Shown here one piece after another: positions 38,794 to 45,504 of a stretch of DNA of 64,000 nucleotides. The stretch's first letter is position 1; every line of letters starts with the position of its first letter. The notes beneath the pieces are model-generated. The model had not been told where the DNA came from. It worked only from the letters and a program-made list of their open reading frames with translations, and did not search any database. The DNA is taken from NCBI RefSeq assembly GCF_000744815.1, contig NZ_JQMQ01000005.1:2488055-2552054 (forward strand). Reading direction: 5' to 3'. The stretch is from Phaeacidiphilus oryzae TH49. Lineage in GTDB: Bacteria > Actinomycetota > Actinomycetes > Streptomycetales > Streptomycetaceae. Both the position numbers and the translations under genes were made by a program.

Positions 38794-39777
38794 CTAGAAG
38801 AGCACCCGGGCCAGCGCACCGCGGGCCGCGGTCACCCGCGGGTCGTCGCCGCCGACCACCTCGAAGAGCTCCAGCAGGTGCTTCCGGGCGGTGTCCCGGT
38901 CCTCGCCCGCGGTCCGGGCCACGGTCTGCACCAGCCGGTCCAGCGCGTCCTCGACATGCCCGCCGACCATGTCCAGGTCCGCCGCGTCGATCTGGGCCTC
39001 GACGTCCTTGGGGGCGTCGGCCGCGGCCTTCCGCACCGCCTGCGGGTCCTTGCCCGAGACCCGCTGCAGGAGCTCGGCCTGGGCGAGGCCGATCTTCGCC
39101 TCCAGATTGCCCGGGCGGTCGGAGAGGACGTTCCGGTAGGCCTGGATCGCGCCACCGAGGTCGCCCCGGTCCAGCGCCTCCTGGGCGGCGTCCAGCAGCG
39201 GGTCCTCGGGGGCGGCCGGACGGGCCGCCGGGCCGTCCTCGCCGTCCGCCGCGCCCGCCCCGGCGCCGGGCACTCCGGTGATGCCGAAGCGCTGCGCGGC
39301 GACCTGGATCAGCTGGTCGAGCACCTGGCGGACCCGCGGCTCCGGCTCGGCGCCCTGGAAGAGCGGCACCAGCTGCCCGGCGACCACGGCCATCACGGCC
39401 GGGATGCCCTGGATCTGGAACTGCTGGGCCAGCATCGGGTTGGCGTCGACGTCCACCTTGCCGAGGAGGAAGCCGCCGTCGTACTCCTCGGCCAGCCGCT
39501 CCAGCACCGGGCCGAGCTGCTTGCACGGGCCGCACCACTCGGCCCAGAAGTCCAGGACGACCGGAGCCTCCGCGGACCGCTGGACGACCTCGGCCTCGAA
39601 GTTGTCGTCGGTTACATCGAAGATCAGCGGGCCGACGGCCGGGGCCCCGCCCTCGGCCGCCTGGCGGGCCCGCTCGGCGCGGGCCTGTTCGGCCTTCTCG
39701 GCCGCCTCCGCGGCCTGCTTCACCGCTGCGAGGTCTACCGCCCCGCGCAAGGACATGTTCCGTGGCTGCTGCTGCAT
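38794..39777 (-). CDS. Thioredoxin-domain protein with TPR tail (CnoX/YbbN-like)
   Basis: 327 residues, cytoplasmic. A charged coiled N-terminal stretch (KQAAEAAEKAEQARAERAR) leads to a thioredoxin fold with the active site WAEWCGPCKQ and the cis-Pro segment IQGIPAVMA. The C-terminal half is a helical tetratricopeptide region (AIQAYRNVLSDRPGNLEAKIGLAQAEL-like repeats). This is the CnoX/YbbN co-chaperone layout; members with an intact CxxC may also have reductase activity. ATG 39777 has an AAGG-type site; ATG 39756 (MSLRGAVDL) is an alternative start with a conserved look. It is divergent from the TetR gene at 40002. Confidence 0.88.
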   Translation of the reverse strand: MQQQPRNMSLRGAVDLAAVKQAAEAAEKAEQARAERARQAAEGGAPAVGPLIFDVTDDNFEAEVVQRSAEAPVVLDFWAEWCGPCKQLGPVLERLAEEYDGGFLLGKVDVDANPMLAQQFQIQGIPAVMAVVAGQLVPLFQGAEPEPRVRQVLDQLIQVAAQRFGITGVPGAGAGAADGEDGPAARPAAPEDPLLDAAQEALDRGDLGGAIQAYRNVLSDRPGNLEAKIGLAQAELLQRVSGKDPQAVRKAAADAPKDVEAQIDAADLDMVGGHVEDALDRLVQTVARTAGEDRDTARKHLLELFEVVGGDDPRVTAARGALARVLF

Positions 39778-39895
39778 GCCCTTATCTTCCCCCGTCCGCC
39801 CATCGCTGTGTTCTTCGAGGAGGGTCGAGCCGTCCCCCGGCGAGTACGCGGGTCCCCACCCGCGCGGCGTGGCTGCCGCTCTTTTCGCTACGCCA

Positions 39896-39914
39896 CGTAG
39901 CGTATACGCACGTG
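39896..39914. promoter_or_regulatory. Palindrome between divergent thioredoxin-like and tetR genes
   Basis: GCGTATACGC (39900-39909) is a perfect ten-base palindrome flanked by ACGT on both sides (one extra base on the left). It lies in the 224-base divergent region before the TetR gene, where such repressors usually bind their own operator. A TAGCCT -10-like hexamer at 39988-39993, eight bases before ATG 40002, could give a leaderless tetR message. Confidence 0.45.
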
Positions 39915-40001
39915 CGGCCCCGCCGTCCACTCGGACAAGCCCTCGGACCAGTGAACTGCGCCACGTTACGGCGCACCCTTGATCGGATAGCCTGCGGTGC
40001 C

Positions 40002-40610
40002 ATGTCCGATTCGCCCCGGCGCCGAGGCCGCCCGCGCAGTACCGACGCGGATGCGGCGATCCTCGACGCCACCCGGCGGGTGCTCGCCGAGGTCGGCTGG
40101 GACGGGCTCACCATGGCCGAGGTCGCGGCGCGGGCGGGGGTCGCCAAGACCACCCTCTACCGCCGCTGGCCGTCCAAGCACGAGCTGGTGGTGGACGCCG
40201 TGGCGGCGCTCTTCGCCGGGCTGGCGCTGCCCGACCTGGGCTCGCTGCGGGCCGATCTGGAGGAGGTCGTCGCCCGCTTCGCCGCGCTGCTGGCCCGGCC
40301 GGAGGCGCAGGCCTCGCTCTACGCCCTCTTCGCGGAGGGGACGCGGGACGCGACGCTGCGGGCGCGGATCCGGGAGGCGGTCATCGCCCCGATGAAGTCC
40401 CTGGTGCATCAGGGGCGGGCGGCGGCGCAGGAGCGGGGAGAGCTGCCGCCGGACGGGTCGCGGGCGGCGGCCGCGGCGGAGGCGGACCTCATCTACGACG
40501 CGATCGCCGGCACGGTCGAACACCGGGTCCTGGTCACCGGCGAGCCGGCGGACCCGGCGTGGATCCGCCGCTTCACCTCCCTGCTGCTGCTGCCGCTGGG
40601 CGCGGGGTGA
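40002..40610 (+). CDS. TetR-family transcriptional regulator
   Basis: 202 residues. The N-terminal DNA-binding domain is typical: AILDATRRVLAEVGWDGLT, then the helix-turn-helix VAARAGVAKTTLYRRWPSKHELV. The C-terminal ligand domain matches the AcrR/TetR_C_11 style (IYDAIAGTVEHRVLVTGEP near the end), often seen in regulators of efflux or acyl-CoA-related genes. ATG 40002 has no ribosome-binding site. Neighbours: divergent thioredoxin-like gene upstream and convergent icmA downstream. The palindromes at 39896-39914 and in the icmA promoter are both candidate targets; neither is proven. Confidence 0.9.
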   Translation: MSDSPRRRGRPRSTDADAAILDATRRVLAEVGWDGLTMAEVAARAGVAKTTLYRRWPSKHELVVDAVAALFAGLALPDLGSLRADLEEVVARFAALLARPEAQASLYALFAEGTRDATLRARIREAVIAPMKSLVHQGRAAAQERGELPPDGSRAAAAAEADLIYDAIAGTVEHRVLVTGEPADPAWIRRFTSLLLLPLGAG

Positions 40611-40684
40611 CTGCCCACGCGCCCCGAGCGCGGCGCCGCACCCGGCTGGGGGTCCCCTGCTCGAAGAGCTTGGGGGAGGCCACC

Positions 40685-40763
40685 GGGTGGCAACCCGAAC
40701 CCCGCTGCCGAGTGCGGACCGTAAGTTGCGGGCCGCGCAGTTCCCCGCGCCCCTGATTCGCCC
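40685..40763. repeat. Interspersed repeat, copy 2 (core plus right arm)
   Basis: It lies between convergent tetR and icmA. The core motif GGGTGGCAACCCGAACCCCG occupies 40685-40704, and the right arm GCGCAGTTCCCCGCGCCCCT starts at about 40735. Upstream of the core is another element (CTGCTCGAAGAGCTTGGGGG, about 40656-40675) that is itself a hairpin. The left arm seen in copies 3 and 4 is missing. Confidence 0.65.
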
Positions 40764-40795
40764 TTCGGGCTCATGCGGGGCCCGGGGCGGGAGAA

Positions 40796-42490
40796 CTAGA
40801 AGCCCGCAGGCTCCGTGTAGACGCCCCACTCCGCGCGCAGCGCGTCGCAGATCTCGCCCAGCGTCGCCTCCGCGCGGACCGCGGCCAGCATCGGCGGGAT
40901 CATGTTCTCGCCGCCCCGCGCGGCGGCCATCATCGCGTCGAGGCCGGCCCGTACCGCGGACTCGTCCCGCTGGGCCCGCCGCTCCGCCAGCGCGGCGACC
41001 TGGTCCCGCTCGACCTCGTGGCTGACCCGCAGGATCTCCAGCTCCGAACTGACGGAACCGGTGTGGCAGTTGACGCCGACGACTCGCTTCTCGCCCTTCT
41101 CCAGCTTCTGCTGGTACTGGAACGCCGCCTCCGCGATCTCCCCGGTGAACCACCCGTTCTCGATCCCCCGCAGGATCCCGGAGGTCATCGGCCCGATCGG
41201 GTGCTCGACCCCCGCGCCCTCGCCGCCGCCCATCCGGAGGATCTTCTCGAAGATCTCCTCGGCCTCCGCCTCGATCCGGTCCGTCAGCGCCTCGACGTAC
41301 CAGGAACCGCCCAGCGGGTCGGCCGAGTTGGCCACCCCGGTCTCCTCCATCAGCACCTGCTGGGTGCGCAGCGCGATCTCCGCGGCCTGCTCGCTGGGCA
41401 GCGCCAGCGTCTCGTCCAGGGCGTTGGTGTGCAGCGAGTTGGTGCCGCCGAGCACCGCCGCCAGCGCCTCCACCGCGGTCCGCACCACGTTGTTGTAGGG
41501 CTGCTGGGCGGTCAGCGAGACGCCGGCGGTCTGGGTGTGGAAGCGCAGCCACTGCGCCTTCTCGGTCTTCGCGCCGTAGCGGTCGCGCAGCCAGCGGGCC
41601 CAGATCCGGCGCGCGGCACGGAACTTGGCGATCTCCTCGAAGAAGTCGATATGGGCGTCGAAGAAGAAGGAGAGCCCCGGGGCGAAGGCGTCCACGTCGA
41701 GCCCGCGGGAGAGCCCCAGCTCGACGTAGCCGAAGCCGTCGGCCAGGGTGAAGGCGAGCTCCTGCGCGGCCGTCGAGCCGGCCTCGCGGATGTGGTAGCC
41801 GGAGACCGAGAGCGGCTTGTACGCGGGGATCTCGGCCGCGCAGTACTCCATCAGGTCGCCGATCAGCCGCAGATGCGGCTCGGGGCCGAAGAGCCACTCC
41901 TTCTGGGCGATGTACTCCTTGAAGATGTCCGTCTGGAGGGTGCCGTTGAGCACGGCCGGGTCGACGCCCTGCCGCTCGGCGGCCACCAGGTACATGCAGA
42001 AGACCGGGACGGCCGGGCCGGAGATGGTCATCGAGGTGGTGACCTCGCCGAGCGGGATGCCGTCGAAGAGGACGTCCATGTCGGCGGCGGTGTCGATGGC
42101 CACCCCGCAGTGCCCGACCTCGCCGAGGGCGCGCGGGTCGTCGGAGTCCCGGCCCATCAGCGTCGGCATGTCGAAGGCGACAGAGAGCCCGCCGCCGCCG
42201 GCGCCGAGGATCATCCGATAGCGCTCGTTGGTCTGCCGGGCGTTGCCGAAGCCGGCGAACTGCCGGATGGTCCAGGCCCGGCCGCGGTAGCCGGTCGGAT
42301 AGAGGCCGCGGGTGAAGGGGAACTCACCGGGCCAGCCGATCCGCTCGGCGAAACCCGGCGGCTCGTGCCCCGGCTCGGGGCCGTAGACCGGCTCGACCTG
42401 GTCGCCGGAGAGGGTGGTGAAGTCCGCGTCCCTCTTCCGCGCCCGGTCGTACCTCTCCTGCCAGCGCCGCCGTGCTTCTTGGGCTTCCAT
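40796..42490 (-). CDS. icmA: Isobutyryl-CoA mutase large subunit-like protein (acyl-CoA mutase)
   Basis: 564 residues, B12-dependent mutase barrel without its own cobalamin-binding domain, so it needs a separate small subunit (icmB), which is not in the window. The length agrees with the roughly 566 residues of known IcmA. By my alignment, the position of methylmalonyl-CoA mutase Arg207, which binds the substrate carboxylate, is Gln here ([12 protein letters not shown]), the isobutyryl-CoA mutase signature. It interconverts isobutyryl-CoA and n-butyryl-CoA, linking valine breakdown to butyrate and polyketide precursors. ATG 42490 fits the family start; a longer frame begins at 42517. It is expressed from the palindrome-embedded promoter at 42515-42564. 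The mutase chaperone gene meaB lies 8 kb away. Confidence 0.9.
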   Translation of the reverse strand: MEAQEARRRWQERYDRARKRDADFTTLSGDQVEPVYGPEPGHEPPGFAERIGWPGEFPFTRGLYPTGYRGRAWTIRQFAGFGNARQTNERYRMILGAGGGGLSVAFDMPTLMGRDSDDPRALGEVGHCGVAIDTAADMDVLFDGIPLGEVTTSMTISGPAVPVFCMYLVAAERQGVDPAVLNGTLQTDIFKEYIAQKEWLFGPEPHLRLIGDLMEYCAAEIPAYKPLSVSGYHIREAGSTAAQELAFTLADGFGYVELGLSRGLDVDAFAPGLSFFFDAHIDFFEEIAKFRAARRIWARWLRDRYGAKTEKAQWLRFHTQTAGVSLTAQQPYNNVVRTAVEALAAVLGGTNSLHTNALDETLALPSEQAAEIALRTQQVLMEETGVANSADPLGGSWYVEALTDRIEAEAEEIFEKILRMGGGEGAGVEHPIGPMTSGILRGIENGWFTGEIAEAAFQYQQKLEKGEKRVVGVNCHTGSVSSELEILRVSHEVERDQVAALAERRAQRDESAVRAGLDAMMAAARGGENMIPPMLAAVRAEATLGEICDALRAEWGVYTEPAGF

Positions 42491-42514
42491 GCCGCACTTC
42501 CCGTCGACATACGT

Positions 42515-42564
42515 CAACTACTCGGACGTCCGACAATTTAGTCGGACGTCCTAGTAGTTGTCGA
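42515..42564 (-). promoter_or_regulatory. icmA promoter embedded in a 46-base palindrome
   Basis: On the minus strand a near-consensus promoter is visible: TCGACA (42559-42564), 18 bases, then TAAATT (42535-42540), about 45 bases before the icmA ATG. The -10 hexamer is exactly the six-base centre of an inverted repeat with 20-base arms (42515-42534 and 42541-42560) that pair at 19 of 20 positions. The inner eleven, GGACGTCCGAC, match perfectly. A repressor dimer or pair of dimers bound here would cover the whole promoter. Confidence 0.8.
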
Positions 42565-42598
42565 CGGTGCCTGGTCAGGGGCCCGGCGGGCGGGCGCC

Positions 42599-42961
42599 TC
42601 AGGCGCTGACGGTCTCCTCCTCGTCGGCCCCGTCCAGGGCCGCCCCGCGGGCCGCCAGCTCGGCGGAGATCTCCCGGACGACGCGGCGCTCGGCGAAGAA
42701 CGAGCAGGTCGGGATGGTGCCCGCGAGCAGCACCAGGATCAGCTTCTTCAGCGGCCACTTGAGCTTCATGCCCAGCGAGAACGCGACCACGACGTAGGCC
42801 ATGTAGGCCCAGCCGTGGATGGTGCCGATGATCATCACGGAGGACGGGGCCACCCCGAAGCCGTACCAGACGATCATCGAGATGCAGAGCAGCACCAGCC
42901 CCACGCCGGTGATGTACGCGAGAGCCCGGTAAGCCTTGAGCAGGGGGGTGGAGTTCTTCAC
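42599..42961 (-). CDS. DUF3817-type small membrane protein
   Basis: 120 residues with three hydrophobic segments (about residues 13-32, 40-63 and 72-92). It has the polar pattern of DUF3817 proteins: YRALAYITGV near the start, GTIHGWAYMAYV in the second helix and TIPTCSFFAERRV at the end. Function unknown. I take GTG 42961 as the start, since the family begins just before YRALAY; the frame is open further upstream. It forms a tight minus-strand group with the MarR gene (about 60 bases away) and a second DUF3817 gene, suggesting a small regulated membrane module. Confidence 0.8.
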   Translation of the reverse strand: MKNSTPLLKAYRALAYITGVGLVLLCISMIVWYGFGVAPSSVMIIGTIHGWAYMAYVVVAFSLGMKLKWPLKKLILVLLAGTIPTCSFFAERRVVREISAELAARGAALDGADEEETVSA

Positions 42962-43024
42962 GGCGTTCGCCTCGCTCGCCTCAACCGATGGTTCAAGAGG
43001 AGAGCGTAACCGCCGCAAAATGGA

Positions 43025-43567
43025 TCACTCGGACCGGCCCGGCGCCGCCGGTGCCCCCTCGCCGTCCGCGAAGTCCCCCGCGGCGATCCGCAGGGGCCGG
43101 AGTATGTCGAAGATCTCCCGGCACTGGTCCGGTCCGTAGCCGTCCAGACCGAAGTCCATCGCCATCAGCTCGCGGCTGGCCGACTCGACCACCCGGCGGC
43201 CCTCCTCGGTGATCGCCGCCAGCACCCCTCGGCCGTCGTCCGGGTTGGGGCGGCGGGTCACCAGGCCGGCCTTCTCCAGCCGGTCCACGGTGTTGGTGAC
43301 GCTGGTCGGGTGCACCATCAGCCGCTCGCCGATCTTCGAAAGCGGCAGCTCGCCCTTCTGACTGAACGTCAGCAGCACCAGCGCCTCGTACCGGGCGAAG
43401 GTCAGGCCGTAGGGCTTGACCACACCGTCCACCTGCGACAGCAGGATCTGCTGGGCGCGCATGATCGAGGTGATCGCGGCCATCGCGGGCACCTCGCCCC
43501 AGCGGTGCTGCCACAGCTCATCGGCGCGGGCGATCGGGTCGAACGGAAGACTCAGCGGCTTCGGCAC
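43025..43567 (-). CDS. MarR-family transcriptional regulator
   Basis: 180 residues with the winged-helix core: the recognition region GERLMVHPTSVTNTVDRLEKAGLV and the wing RRPNPDDGRGVLAAIT. An N-terminal helix (SIMRAQQILLSQVDGVV) and a C-terminal helix form the dimerisation surface. GTG 43567 has AAGGGC upstream. It sits between two DUF3817 genes on the same strand, spaced 16 and 63 bases away, so it is part of their transcript and may control it. Confidence 0.9.
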   Translation of the reverse strand: MPKPLSLPFDPIARADELWQHRWGEVPAMAAITSIMRAQQILLSQVDGVVKPYGLTFARYEALVLLTFSQKGELPLSKIGERLMVHPTSVTNTVDRLEKAGLVTRRPNPDDGRGVLAAITEEGRRVVESASRELMAMDFGLDGYGPDQCREIFDILRPLRIAAGDFADGEGAPAAPGRSE

Positions 43568-43583
43568 GCCCTTACCGTACCGT

Positions 43584-43943
43584 TCAGGCCGCCGAGGGCT
43601 GGTCGCCCTCCCGGCCCGTGGACACCGGGGACTCCCCGGTCTCCGCGGGCCCGCCGGCGAGCTCCTCCCGGGCCAGCGTCCGCTCGGCGAAGAACCCGCC
43701 GGTGGGCAGTACGGAGAGGATGAACAGCCAGGCGGCCCGGCGGAAGGACCAGCGCTGGGTCTTCCAGCCGTCCAGCCAGAAGAGGACGTACAGGATGAAC
43801 AGGATCCCGTGCACCCAGCCCATCACCGGCACGGCGTTGAAGCTGGTGGTGGACTTCAGCACCACGCAGACCAGCAGCAGGATGAAGGAGACCGCCTCGG
43901 GCATGGAGACCAGGCGCAGCCGGTGGACGGAACCGCTCTTCAT
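43584..43943 (-). CDS. DUF3817-type small membrane protein (second copy)
   Basis: 119 residues with three hydrophobic segments and the same polar landmarks as the gene at 42599: LRLVSMPEAVSFILLL, VMGWVHGILFILYVLF and a closing SVLPTGGFFAERTLA. The Pro-Thr-x-x-Phe-Phe-Ala-Glu-Arg end is shared by both copies. ATG 43943 has GAGGTCC upstream. First gene of the DUF3817-MarR-DUF3817 group. The two copies may form a heteromer. Function unknown. Confidence 0.8.
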   Translation of the reverse strand: MKSGSVHRLRLVSMPEAVSFILLLVCVVLKSTTSFNAVPVMGWVHGILFILYVLFWLDGWKTQRWSFRRAAWLFILSVLPTGGFFAERTLAREELAGGPAETGESPVSTGREGDQPSAA

Positions 43944-44078
43944 GGGGACCTCAGGATCGTTCGGGCGACACACGTCCCCCCAGTATCCGCCGAGGGTCCT
44001 GGCAGCCGATCAGCGCCTCCCCCTATCCTCAGGGCTGCCGACCGACCACCGGTCCGACCGTACGGGGGGGCTGCAACG

Positions 44079-44921
44079 ATGGCCTGGAACTGGGACCGCC
44101 GCGCGTGCTCGCGCCGCGGGCACGTCACCTACGCGCCCGACGAGGCGCATCTCGTCCCTCGGCTGCGTGCCGAGACCGCGCACGGCGAGGCCTGGCGCTG
44201 CCTGCGCTGCGGTGACTTCGTCCTCGGCCCGGCGCGGGCCTCCGGCCCGGTGGCCGGGGCCCCCGAGGTGCCGCGCGGCAAGGCGCTGCGGGACCTCTTC
44301 ATCCTGCGGGTGCTCTCGGTGGAGCGGGTGCTGCGGGGGCTCTTCATCGTGCTGGCCGCGGTCGCGGTGTGGAAGTTCAGCAACAGCCAGGACTCCGTCC
44401 GCGAGTTCTTCGACGACAACCTGGCGCTGTTCCGGCCGATCGCCGAGCACTTCCACTACGACCTGGACAACTCGCCGATCGTCGGCAGCATCCAGAAGAC
44501 CTTCCACTACCGGCACTCCACGCTGGTCGCGGTGGCGGGGGCGCTGCTGGCCTACGCGCTGATCGAGATCGTCGAGGGCGTCGGCCTGTGGGCGGCCAAG
44601 CGGTGGGCGGAGTACCTGACGGTGGTGGCCACCGCGGCCTTCCTCCCGCTGGAGGTCTACGAGCTCACCGAGAAGGTCAGCTGGCTGAAGCTGGTCACGC
44701 TGGCCATCAACATCCTGGCGGTCCTCTATATCCTGCTGGCCAAGCGGCTCTTCGGGCTGCGCGGGGGCGTGCGGGCCTTCGAGGCGGAGCGGCGCGGCGA
44801 GTCCCTGCTGGACGCCGAGCCGCCGGTGCGGCCGGAGGCCGGCGCGAGGCCCGCGGTGCCCGCCGCGGCGGAGCCGTCCGGGGCCGCCCCCGGGGCCGCT
44901 TCAAATGTTGTACAAGATTAA
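44079..44921 (+). CDS. DUF2127-type membrane protein with N-terminal zinc-ribbon-like motif
   Basis: 280 residues. The N-terminus carries CSRRGH and CLRCG, a plausible Cys/His zinc site, ahead of four hydrophobic segments (about 85-105, 145-165, 175-195 and 205-230). The membrane part, with ALIEIVEGVGLWAAKRWAEYLT and PLEVYELTEKVS, is typical of DUF2127. The tail is Pro/Ala-rich. Function unknown. ATG 44079 follows a G-run that can act as a ribosome-binding site. Its last codons lie inside the operator-like sequence of the next gene, a MarR regulator starting 24 bases after its stop. Confidence 0.8.
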   Translation: MAWNWDRRACSRRGHVTYAPDEAHLVPRLRAETAHGEAWRCLRCGDFVLGPARASGPVAGAPEVPRGKALRDLFILRVLSVERVLRGLFIVLAAVAVWKFSNSQDSVREFFDDNLALFRPIAEHFHYDLDNSPIVGSIQKTFHYRHSTLVAVAGALLAYALIEIVEGVGLWAAKRWAEYLTVVATAAFLPLEVYELTEKVSWLKLVTLAINILAVLYILLAKRLFGLRGGVRAFEAERRGESLLDAEPPVRPEAGARPAVPAAAEPSGAAPGAASNVVQD

Positions 44922-44940
44922 ACTTTTCTTGGGTATCCTG
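44908..44940 (+). promoter_or_regulatory. Operator/promoter region of the second marR gene
   Basis: An AT-rich island contains the palindrome TTGTACAA (44908-44915), a CAAGA/TCTTG inverted repeat (44913-44917 with 44927-44931) and a -10-like TATCCT (44934-44939). GGAG precedes ATG 44946. MarR proteins usually bind such repeats ahead of their own genes. The site overlaps the stop codon of the DUF2127 gene. Confidence 0.55.
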
Positions 44941-44945
44941 GAGAC

Positions 44946-45443
44946 ATGAAGACCCGCTCGCCCGAAACCGGCGCTCCCTCGGAGACCCCCTGGCTGACCG
45001 AGGAGGAGCAGCAGCTCTGGCGCGCCCACCTAGAGGTGACCAGGCTGCTCGACTACCAGCTGGAGCGCGAACTCCAGCCGCTCGGGCTGGCCCTGAACGA
45101 CTACACGATCCTGGTCGAGCTCTCCGAGTCGCCCGACCACCGGCGGCGGATGACCGACCTGGCCGCCGCCACCCTGCAGTCCAAGAGCCGGCTCTCGCAC
45201 CAGATCACCCGGATGGAGAACGCGGGCCTGGTGGTCCGCGAGGACTGCCCGGGCGACCGGCGCGGACTCTACGCGGTCCTCACCGAGCAGGGCATGGAGA
45301 CGATGCGCCGGGTCGCCCCGCACCATGTGCGGAGCGTCCGCGAGCACTTCATCGACCGCCTCGACGCCGGCCAGATCCGCCAGCTCAGGGACGCCCTCGC
45401 GCCGATCGCCGAGCACCTCAGGCGGCTCCGGGGACGGGGTTGA
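44946..45443 (+). CDS. MarR-family transcriptional regulator
   Basis: 165 residues. The winged helix is complete: LAAATLQSKSRLSHQITRMENAGLV as the recognition region and DCPGDRRGLYAVLT as the wing; long N- and C-terminal helices form the dimer interface. ATG 44946 has GGAG five bases upstream, and an AT-rich operator-like segment precedes it, so autoregulation is likely. Its target may include the DUF2127 membrane protein upstream. It converges with the DUF6493-type gene; a ten-base tandem repeat starts at its stop codon. Confidence 0.9.
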   Translation: MKTRSPETGAPSETPWLTEEEQQLWRAHLEVTRLLDYQLERELQPLGLALNDYTILVELSESPDHRRRMTDLAAATLQSKSRLSHQITRMENAGLVVREDCPGDRRGLYAVLTEQGMETMRRVAPHHVRSVREHFIDRLDAGQIRQLRDALAPIAEHLRRLRGRG

Positions 45444-45488
45444 CCAGGGCTGACCAGGGCTGACCCCGGTTGAGCCCGGTTGACCCCG
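45441..45488. repeat. Ten-base imperfect tandem repeat at a convergent gene end
   Basis: Starting with the TGA stop of the marR gene there are five copies of a ten-base unit, TGACCAGGGC twice, then TGACCCCGGT, TGAGCCCGGT and TGACCCCGTC. Each begins with TGA, so translation past the stop is blocked in one frame after another. Its origin is probably replication slippage. Confidence 0.7.
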
Positions 45489-45504
45489 TCCCGGGAGGCG
45501 CCGG

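Noticed and set aside
38084-38797. Open frames of 180-240 codons in the region upstream of the surface operon
   Set aside because: They lack ribosome-binding sites, have poor third-position GC bias for this organism and encode no recognisable protein.
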